A stretch of DNA of 34,586 bases, taken from contig JAJYWT010000128.1 in NCBI GenBank assembly GCA_021791345.1, forward strand, positions 1 to 34,586. Reading direction: 5' to 3'. Positions within the stretch are counted from its first letter, which is position 1. Every line of letters begins with the position of its first letter. Made by a program: the position numbers and the translations under genes. Shown in pieces: positions 23,284 to 29,468 of this stretch. The notes beneath the pieces were generated by a model. It had not been told where the DNA came from and did not search any database. It saw nothing but the letters and a program-made list of their open reading frames with translations. The DNA comes from a bacterium. GTDB taxonomy: Bacteria > Chloroflexota > Dormibacteria > UBA8260 > Bog-877.

Positions 23284-23947
23284 CCGCTGCAGTGGTCGTG
23301 GGGCGGAGACCGAATCGGAACGCGCGGCGGGGCGGTCGACCAGGGGGATGGGGCGTGCGCCACCTGCACGGGCGACCACCGGCCGGTGGCTGCTGCCTTA
23401 ACCTGCTGTGAGCAGATGGAGTCAGTCGGTGAAGGATCAACGTCGGAGGCGCCCCGGCTGGAGTGGGGAACCGGGTCCGGATCATCTGCAGCACCGAGAG
23501 CTCGCGGCCGGGCCTCCGGCAGCCGCGCGCGGACGCATCCCAGCCATCTAGAAGTGAAGCGGGTGGCCGGTGATGCCGAGCCCGGCGCGGAGGCTGCTCA
23601 GCGGGAGTGTGGGACTGTCCCGGACCGAGGGCGCTGTGGAGCGGCTCTGCCCCGGCGGACGGCAGCGCGTCTCACCGAGGATGTCCCCAGGAAGGCTGGA
23701 CCATCTCCGGCGGCAAGCGATGGGGGAGCCGGGACCGCACATGGGGTCCCGGCTTGGATTGCGTGCTTTGGGAGGGCCGAGCGTTCGGGCATGGGCCCGC
23801 GCGTGCGAAGGCAGCAGAGGCCGCCTTGGGTGGTGGGCGATTCCGCTAAGGGGCTTCCCCAACCGTGCCCTCGACCTCGTATCGCCCCGGCGTCCTCCCG
23901 CGACTTGAACCCACGCCTTCGCAAGGAGGCGCCACCCACGCCCACAT
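23284..23947. other. Long spacer with possible acyl-CoA dehydrogenase debris
   Basis: About 660 bases without a supportable intact gene. One plus-strand frame (23,607-23,849) contains EGWTISGGKRW, which resembles the GWxxxGxKRW segment of acyl-CoA dehydrogenases. It lacks every other landmark of that family, so at most this is a decayed fragment. The rest is GC-rich sequence without repeats or hairpins that I can support. Confidence 0.35.
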
Positions 23948-23961
23948 AGGAGGGATTGCGG

Positions 23962-24735
23962 ATGGAACTTGGTCTTGCCGGGCGAACCGCGTTTGTCGGA
24001 GGCTCGACCGCTGGGCTTGGCGCAGCCATTGCCGAGGCGCTCAGCCACGAGGGGGCTAGGGTCGCGGTCACCGGTCGCCGGGGCGATCTGGCTCGCAGCC
24101 TCGCCGGCGAACTTCAGGGCGCGATCGGGCTCGAGGTCGATCTTGCCGATCCGCACTCGGTCGAAGCAGCGGTGACGGCGACCGAGCAGGCGCTGGGACC
24201 AATCGACATCCTCATCATCAATGGTGGCGGTCCGCCCGTTGGTGCCGCTGCGGACGTGACCGACGAGGTGGTTGGCGCAGCGCTGGAGCCCCTGCTGTTG
24301 CGGCCGCTTCAGCTGGTTGGGCGCGTCCTGCCGCAGATGCGCGCCAGGGGGTGGGGCCGCGTGCTGGCGGTCGGCTCCAGTGGGGTCCGCGAGCCGCTTG
24401 CGGACATGGTCCTGTCCAATGTGGGACGGGGGGCGCTCGCCGCCTACCTGAAGACGCTGGCGGCCGAGGTCGCCGCCGACGGCGTGACCGTCAACATGAT
24501 CCTTCCGGGTCGGATCGAAACCGCTCGGGTGAGCCAGCTGGATGCTCTCCGGGCGCAGCGGGACAAGACCGACGTCGCGTCCGTGCGCCGGCGGTCAGAA
24601 CAGCTGATCCCCATGAGGCGCTACGGATCTCCGGCCGAGTTCGCGGCGGTGGCCTGCTTCCTCTGCTCGGCGGCGGCCTCGTATGTGACCGGTGAGCAGG
24701 TCAGAGTCGACGGAGGCCAGGCACGCGGGTACTGA
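23962..24735 (+). CDS. Divergent short-chain dehydrogenase/reductase lacking the usual Tyr-x3-Lys
   Basis: ATG 23962 follows AGGAGGG by seven bases. The 257-residue protein has an SDR Rossmann start, RTAFVGGSTAGLGAAIAEAL, and NGGGPP (87-92) in place of NNAG. The catalytic segment reads LSNVGRGALAAYLKTLAAEV, where Gly stands in the active-site Tyr position (normally YxxxK). The C-terminal ASYVTGEQVRVDGG is standard. This subgroup, with GGGPP and a missing Tyr, is often labelled 3-oxoacyl-ACP reductase, but it probably has another chemistry or a binding role. It stands alone between two decayed stretches and is not obviously co-transcribed with its neighbours. The fold is certain, the reaction is not. 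Confidence 0.83.
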   Translation: MELGLAGRTAFVGGSTAGLGAAIAEALSHEGARVAVTGRRGDLARSLAGELQGAIGLEVDLADPHSVEAAVTATEQALGPIDILIINGGGPPVGAAADVTDEVVGAALEPLLLRPLQLVGRVLPQMRARGWGRVLAVGSSGVREPLADMVLSNVGRGALAAYLKTLAAEVAADGVTVNMILPGRIETARVSQLDALRAQRDKTDVASVRRRSEQLIPMRRYGSPAEFAAVACFLCSAAASYVTGEQVRVDGGQARGY

Positions 24736-24949
24736 GTGGGCCGAAGTGGGAGCCGTCAAGGTGGGCTCTGCTGGGTCTCGCTTCTGCTGGGGCGGTGGGG
24801 TGCGGTGCCCTGGATCAGGGAGTCGGATCCGACCTCGAGGGCGACAACGTCGAGCGGTTGGCGGGCGCCAACTGGGCGCGGTCGCGCGTTCTGGCCCGCG
24901 GCCACCGATGATTTGAGTGCGCCGAGCCCGGAAGGGTCGGCATCGCCAC
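24736..24949. other. Spacer with no recognisable gene
   Basis: GC-rich sequence directly after the SDR stop. I see no hairpin, promoter or repeat. It forms one decayed stretch of about 640 bases with the relic that follows. Confidence 0.45.
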
Positions 24950-25237
24950 ATGGCCCCCCACAGGGTCCCGGGTATCGGCCGCAATTGCGGCGATCACCTT
25001 GCGGCCCTGGCCGTGGCGACGCCCGACGAGCCAGCTCCGTTCGATAAGGCCGATTACAGCGCGCCAGCGCAGTGCGCCAGGCGCGGTTTGGGGTCGGTGG
25101 GGGGATCGGTTCCGTGCGGTGATGCCTTGACCCTGTCCCGCGACCGGGTCGCCGCTGGCCGTGATGGACTACTGGTGGTTCCCGCAGGACCCTCGGGCCA
25201 GGCCAGCAAGGAGGTACGGCGCAGTCTGGGCTCGTGA
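24950..25237 (+). pseudogene. Probable fumarylacetoacetate-hydrolase family fragment
   Basis: The plus-strand frame from ATG 24950 reads VPGIGRNCGDHLAALA, then TPDEPAPFDKADYSAP. This matches the FAH-family entry block GxNxxDHxxE...P..P..F.K, with the key Asn-x-x-Asp-His kept but the Glu replaced by Ala. The metal-binding ExE...D and K residues expected downstream cannot be found before the TGA at 25,235, so the gene is broken or a fragment of about a third. FAH-type enzymes hydrolyse acylpyruvates or process 2-keto-3-deoxy sugar acids. Such a function would fit a sugar-acid cluster. The assignment rests on one short motif, so confidence is limited. Confidence 0.35.
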
Positions 25238-25371
25238 AGAGAGCCATCGGAGGTGCCGTCGAGCCGGTCGGCGCATCGGGGTTGTGCTCGGCCCTCACCT
25301 GGCGAGGGACCGCGAGTGGGGGAGTGCTCAACGGGACGCTTGGGGCCACCGCTGCGGGGATAGGGTGGCGT

Positions 25372-26385
25372 TCAACCGGCAGCGGGGTTGGGATGTTCGG
25401 TCCGGGTTGGCGTCTCGACCGGCCAATCGGGCTCTGCCTGGTTCCCGAGCTCAGATGGATTCGAGAGTTCTGAAAGGAGGCCGAACAGGGTCGCCGCGCA
25501 CGCGAGATCAAAGATTGATGAACCGACGCTCTTGAGAAGGGTGCGCTCGGCCTGGAAGTCCGGATTGGCGTCGAGGAGGGGGTGAACCCGGGACCATTCC
25601 AACTCGCCGGTCGCCAGCGGGATGAGGAGGTCACCAGCCTCTTCAGCGCAACCGGCGACCGTGTCGGCGAACACCATCGAGGCCTTGACGAAGTCGGAAG
25701 CGACCTCACGACGGTCAGGGTGATACGAGCCCATGGCGTTGACATGGCACCCGGGCTTAGTGTCCTCGAGTCGTAGCAGCGGCTCGCTGGCGCCGGTCAC
25801 CAGGGTGATGACATCGGCCTGCCTGGAGGCAGCTGGGAGGTCGGCCACCGCCTGGTAGCTGATCTCGCTGTTCCAGGTGGCAAGGCGTCGAGCAAGAGCC
25901 TCGGCCTTCTCTGGCGTCCGGTTCCACAGCAGCACTCGGGAGATCGGGCGCACCGCCTCCACTGCTGCCACCTGAAAGGCGGCCTGGGCTCCGGCGCCAG
26001 CCAGGAGCATGGTCTGCGCCCCCAGGGCGGCGAGCTGAGAGGTCGCATAGCCCGCGATGGCCGCGGTTCTGACCGCCGTCAGCGACGGCCCATCGCAGGC
26101 GCCGATCAGCTGCCCACTCAAGCCATCGAAGAGCACCACCAAGCCCTGGATGGTGGGTAGCCCACGCTGGGGATTCTGCTCCGCGAAGGTTATGGCCTTC
26201 AGGCCGACCACCCCGCTCATGCGGCCGGGCATGAGCAGCAGTCGAAGCGCGGCCGCATCGACCCCCACGCGCGGCGCACTGGCGGCCGCGGTCCGGCGCT
26301 CCTCCTCCAGGGCCCGCCGGACGCACGCGATCGCGGTCAGCCGCGGAAGCCGAGCGTAGACCTCCTGCGCCTCGATCCACTGCAT
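25372..26385 (-). CDS. Ornithine cyclodeaminase/mu-crystallin family reductase, possible pyrroline-2-carboxylate reductase
   Basis: The 337-residue protein has the family layout: an early MQWIEAQEVYARL, the substrate loop VVGLKAITFAEQNP, LTAVRTAAIAGYATSQLAAL, the NAD(P) loop MLLAGAGAQAAFQVAAVEAV and the acidic region HVNAMGSYHPDRREV. ATG 26385 (minus strand) fits the normal start; the longer frame to 26598 is not supported. The last 30 residues after FDLACAATLFGLL are an unusual Pro/Glu-rich tail. Members are ornithine or lysine cyclodeaminases, alanine dehydrogenases or delta-1-pyrroline-2-carboxylate reductases. With a cis-3-hydroxyproline dehydratase-like gene facing it 2 kb away, the last is the best guess: it would make L-proline from the dehydratase product. 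Confidence 0.84.
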   Translation of the reverse strand: MQWIEAQEVYARLPRLTAIACVRRALEEERRTAAASAPRVGVDAAALRLLLMPGRMSGVVGLKAITFAEQNPQRGLPTIQGLVVLFDGLSGQLIGACDGPSLTAVRTAAIAGYATSQLAALGAQTMLLAGAGAQAAFQVAAVEAVRPISRVLLWNRTPEKAEALARRLATWNSEISYQAVADLPAASRQADVITLVTGASEPLLRLEDTKPGCHVNAMGSYHPDRREVASDFVKASMVFADTVAGCAEEAGDLLIPLATGELEWSRVHPLLDANPDFQAERTLLKSVGSSIFDLACAATLFGLLSELSNPSELGNQAEPDWPVETPTRTEHPNPAAG

Positions 26386-26425
26386 GAGCCGCCCCCTGCC
26401 GATGGCCCGCTGTTCCGGTCGGGCG

Positions 26426-26431
26426 ATTCTA
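26426..26431 (-). promoter_or_regulatory. Candidate -10 box of the cyclodeaminase-family gene
   Basis: TAGAAT on the minus strand lies 40 bases before the ATG, with a G-rich possible ribosome-binding site (CAGGGGGCGG) between them. A clear -35 box is not visible. Confidence 0.35.
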
Positions 26432-26845
26432 TCGGGTGGTCGTGGTCGGTGGCCAGTGGTCTGAGGTAGTCGGTCGGCCCATCCGAAGCCGCAGCTGCGA
26501 AGCTTCGACGGCGGAGGTGATCGGCGCCGATTCCAGCGGCACCGGCACGGGTTGCGTTGCCCAGGGACGAGGACCCGTTGTGCTGGAGCGAGCGGCACCC
26601 GGACGGGGGCTGGCTGTCGGAGCGCGCAAACCCGCCCTGCGGTCCCAACGGTGGCCGGGGGGTGAGCTTCAGCGAGATCAAGGGCGGGCCGGTCAGGGTC
26701 CCGGGATATGCTGGGGCGAGGCCATCAGCAAGCAGGGAGAGCAACCGGTTGTGCCCAGTCAAGCGAGCGGCTCATGCCACCGACCGGGGATTCAGGCACC
26801 TTCTCGGGCTGGCAGCCCACTCTCTGTGGAACTGCGAGTGAGCCG
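26432..26845. other. Divergent intergenic region without recognisable genes
   Basis: About 410 bases between the minus-strand reductase and the plus-strand HAD gene. It should hold the HAD promoter. A TATGCT (near 26,706) is the only -10-like box I can point to and has no matching -35 box. Open frames across the region look like GC-driven noise. Confidence 0.4.
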
Positions 26846-27652
26846 GTGAGCAGGGCTGAGATCAAGCTGTTGCTGGCGGACGTGGACGGGACCCTGGTGA
26901 CCCAGGACAAGGTCCTCACCGAGCGGGCGGCGGCGGCGGTGGAGAAATTGAAGGAGGTGGGAATCCTCTTTGCGATCACCAGCGGTCGCCCGCCCCGGGG
27001 CATGTCGATGCTCGTCGAGCCGCTGCATCTGGAGACTCCCATAGCCGCCTTCAACGGGGGCCTGATCGTCGATCCCCAGTTGGAGCCGATCGAGGAGCGA
27101 ATCATCCCGGAAGAGCTGGTGCCTGAGATCACCTCGCTGCTGGGGCAAACGATGGATGGGGTCTGGCTCTACCGGGGGGCCGAGTGGTACGTCCAGGACC
27201 CCAACGGAGCCCACGTCGACCGGGAGATGAAGACGGTCCAGTTCAAACCCAAGGTGGTGGACTCGTACGACGGGCTGGGCGACCGCGTGGCCAAGATCGT
27301 GGGGGTCAGCGACGACCACGAGGCCGTGGAGGCGGCCGCCGACGAGTGCCATCGCCGGTTTGGGACCCATGTCTCGGCCGCGCTCTCCCAGCCCTACTAC
27401 CTCGACCTGACCCATCCTCGGGCCAACAAGGGGGAGGTGGTCAGTTACCTCGCCACCCGCTATCGGATCTCCAAATCCGAGATCGCCACCATCGGCGACA
27501 TGCCCAACGACGTGATGATGTTCTCCGACTCCGGGCTTAGCATCGCGATGGGTCAGGCGGACGACGAGGTGAAGCGGGCCGCCCACGAGGTCACCGCCTC
27601 GAACCAGGAGGACGGCTTCGCCAAGGCCGTGGAGCGGCTCCTCCTGGCTTAG
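26846..27652 (+). CDS. HAD-superfamily phosphatase, Cof/IIB type
   Basis: The 268-residue protein shows all HAD motifs: motif I LLADVDGTLVT (Asp12 nucleophile, Asp14), motif II FAITSGRPPRGM, the Lys in VAKIVG and motif III/IV IGDMPNDVMMF. The large C2-type cap between them (residues 85-190) defines the Cof/IIB branch, which dephosphorylates sugar phosphates, phosphoglycolate-like compounds or cofactors such as FMN and PLP precursors. GTG 26846 is chosen because homology starts at IKLLLADVDG; the longer frame back to 26708 reads as non-coding. A Shine-Dalgarno is poor (GTGAGCCG). It appears to be a single-gene transcript, and its substrate cannot be deduced. Confidence 0.88.
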   Translation: MSRAEIKLLLADVDGTLVTQDKVLTERAAAAVEKLKEVGILFAITSGRPPRGMSMLVEPLHLETPIAAFNGGLIVDPQLEPIEERIIPEELVPEITSLLGQTMDGVWLYRGAEWYVQDPNGAHVDREMKTVQFKPKVVDSYDGLGDRVAKIVGVSDDHEAVEAAADECHRRFGTHVSAALSQPYYLDLTHPRANKGEVVSYLATRYRISKSEIATIGDMPNDVMMFSDSGLSIAMGQADDEVKRAAHEVTASNQEDGFAKAVERLLLA

Positions 27653-28029
27653 GCGGCCTCGGCGGTTTAAAGGTCCGGTCCTGGAGCCCGCTGGGGCAGG
27701 AGCTGCTGAGCTCTCCCTGGTCCTGACAGCGTCCCGCGGTCAGAGGCCCGAGGTCCCGCTGGTCATGCGTGGGTCGGCATCGGTCCCAGTGGTCGAGATC
27801 GCTGGCTCTGCTGGACGTCACAGCGGGCCATGAGGAGCCCTGCTCCAGCCAGCCAGCACCTACGGCCCCCGCCTATCGGAGGTGGCTGGTTTGGTCGCCC
27901 GGACCGCGTCGAGTGGTCGCAGCCGCTGGTGTGGCGGGGCCGTCGCGGTCTGAGTCGGCGAACTGCGCTCGGTCGGCAGGTGACCCCGGGACCTCCTGGG
28001 TCCACGAGATCTCGGCCTCGACCGCCCGT
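27653..28029. other. Gene-free stretch before the molybdenum hydroxylase cluster
   Basis: About 375 bases with no supportable gene, repeat or hairpin. Its right end carries the promoter of the next cluster. Confidence 0.45.
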
Positions 28030-28059
28030 TTGCCTGGTCGACAGAAGACCAACTATGCT
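28030..28059 (+). promoter_or_regulatory. Promoter of the CoxM-S-L-like cluster
   Basis: TTGCCT (28030-28035), an 18-base spacer and TATGCT (28054-28059) form a good promoter. Protein homology begins nine bases downstream at a CTG codon (28069) with no ribosome-binding site, so transcript and reading frame may start together. Confidence 0.5.
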
Positions 28060-28068
28060 CGCTGTGTT

Positions 28069-28944
28069 CTGAAGCTCCCACCATTCGCTTACCTGGCGCC
28101 GTCAACCCTCGACGATGCGCTGAGCCTGCTCTCGGATCGCGGGGACGAGGCGCGTGTCCTGGCGGGCGGTCAGAGCCTGATCCCCCTGCTGGCGCTGCGG
28201 CTCGCCCGGCCCGAGTGCCTGGTGGATCTCGGCCGGCTGACAGAGCTGGTGGGGATCGCAGACCACGGGCCAAGCGTTGGGATCGGGGCGATGACAAAGG
28301 AGTTGATGGTGGAGCGCTCGGCCGTGGTCGCGGCGCAGCTGCCGCTCCTGGCGCAGGCGCTCTCGTTCATCGGCCACCCGGCGATCCGCAGCCGCGGGAC
28401 AGTGGGTGGAAGTCTGGCGCACGCCGACCCGGCTGCGGAACTTCCCGCAGCCGCGCTGGTGTTGGAGGCTGAGATGCGGGTCGTGAGCCGGGACCGCGGG
28501 CCCCGGGTGATTCCGGCCAAGGACTTCTTCCTCGGCCCGTTCACGACCGCCTTGGCCAGCGATGAGATCCTGACCGAGGTCCGCATCCCCAAGCAGGCGC
28601 CCGGAAGCGGGTTCTGCTTCGACGAGGTCGCTCGCCGCGTGGGTGATTTCGCAGTGGTCGGGGCGGCGGCCGCGGTGCAGGTGCAGGAGGGCCAGCTGCG
28701 GGGGTTCCGGGTGACTCTGACCGGGGTGGCCGACCGGCCCATCCTGCGCACTGGCGTCGAACTCGGAATCGGGGAGGACTCGGTGGACTCCTTCAGCGCA
28801 GCCGGCCAGCGGTTGGCCCAGGAGCTGAACCCGCCGTCCGACCTGCACGGCTCGTCCGAGTACCGCCGCCATCTGGTGGCCTTGCTGGTCCCACAGGTGT
28901 TGGGGCGGGCTCACCAGGTCGCGCTTGCCGGTAGCGCATCGTGA
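28069..28944 (+). CDS. Molybdenum hydroxylase FAD-binding (CoxM-like) subunit
   Basis: The medium subunit of a xanthine dehydrogenase/CO dehydrogenase-type enzyme carries FAD through VLAGGQSLIPLLALRLARPE (AGGQSL at residues 32-37) and TVGGSLAHADPAAELP (from residue 111). The C-terminal domain FRVTLTGVADRPILR is typical of CO_deh_flav_C. Homology starts at LKLPPFAYLAPSTLDDAL, exactly at CTG 28069, nine bases after the -10 box. The nearest conventional start is TTG 28030, but this lies in the -35 box. About 291 residues is the usual length. The stop overlaps the 2Fe-2S subunit start (GTGA). Electrons from the Mo subunit pass through the iron-sulfur subunit to this FAD. Confidence 0.87.
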   Translation: MKLPPFAYLAPSTLDDALSLLSDRGDEARVLAGGQSLIPLLALRLARPECLVDLGRLTELVGIADHGPSVGIGAMTKELMVERSAVVAAQLPLLAQALSFIGHPAIRSRGTVGGSLAHADPAAELPAAALVLEAEMRVVSRDRGPRVIPAKDFFLGPFTTALASDEILTEVRIPKQAPGSGFCFDEVARRVGDFAVVGAAAAVQVQEGQLRGFRVTLTGVADRPILRTGVELGIGEDSVDSFSAAGQRLAQELNPPSDLHGSSEYRRHLVALLVPQVLGRAHQVALAGSAS

Positions 28945-29468
28945 CGGGTGGACGGGATGGCCAAGGACAGACGGTCACTCCGATTCGGCTCACGGTGAAC
29001 GGGCAGGTGCGGGAGGGGGCGGTTGAGGCCCGGTTGACGCTGGCCGACTTCCTGCGCGATCAGCTGGGGCTGACGGGGACCCACCTGGGGTGCGAGCACG
29101 GCGTCTGCGGCGCCTGCACGGTGCTGCTGGACGGTGAGCCGGCCCGCTCCTGCCTGGTGTTGGCCGTCCAGGCTCAGGGGGCGGAGGTCACCACCGTCGA
29201 GGGGCTGAGCGAAGGTGACGGGTTGTCCCCGCTGCAGCAGGCGATGCGCGACAACTTCAGCTTCCAGTGCGGCTTCTGCACCCCCGGTTTCCTGATCCAG
29301 GCGCATGCCCTGCTCCGCGAGAACCCGAAGCCGACGGAGCAGGAGGTTCGCCTCGCGCTCTCCGGCAATCTCTGCCGCTGCACCGGCTACCAGAGCATCG
29401 TGGCCGGGGTGCTGGCCGCGGCGGAGGCCCTGCAGGCGCCGCGCCCAGAGGAGGAGATGGCCACTTGA
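28941..29468 (+). CDS. Molybdenum hydroxylase 2Fe-2S (CoxS-like) subunit
   Basis: The 175-residue small subunit has the plant-ferredoxin-type cluster LGCEHGVCGACTVLLDG (Cys51, Cys56, Cys59, with Cys71 in ARSC) and the second, helical-domain cluster FQCGFCTPGF and NLCRCTGYQ. It relays electrons from the molybdenum site to the FAD subunit. The N-terminal 14 residues (TGGRDGQGQTVTP) extend beyond the usual start, but the GTGA overlap with the FAD subunit supports GTG 28941. The stop overlaps the large subunit start (TTGA). Confidence 0.92.
   Translation: MTGGRDGQGQTVTPIRLTVNGQVREGAVEARLTLADFLRDQLGLTGTHLGCEHGVCGACTVLLDGEPARSCLVLAVQAQGAEVTTVEGLSEGDGLSPLQQAMRDNFSFQCGFCTPGFLIQAHALLRENPKPTEQEVRLALSGNLCRCTGYQSIVAGVLAAAEALQAPRPEEEMAT

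Noticed and set aside
23607..23849. Possible acyl-CoA dehydrogenase fragment (EGWTISGGKRW)
   Set aside because: Only one short segment resembles the family, and no flanking landmark supports it, so I kept it as a remark on the spacer and did not call a pseudogene.
23902..23911. GGTTCAAGTC on the minus strand, resembling a tRNA T-loop
   Set aside because: The flanking five bases on each side do not pair as a T-stem, and no acceptor or anticodon arms could be found.
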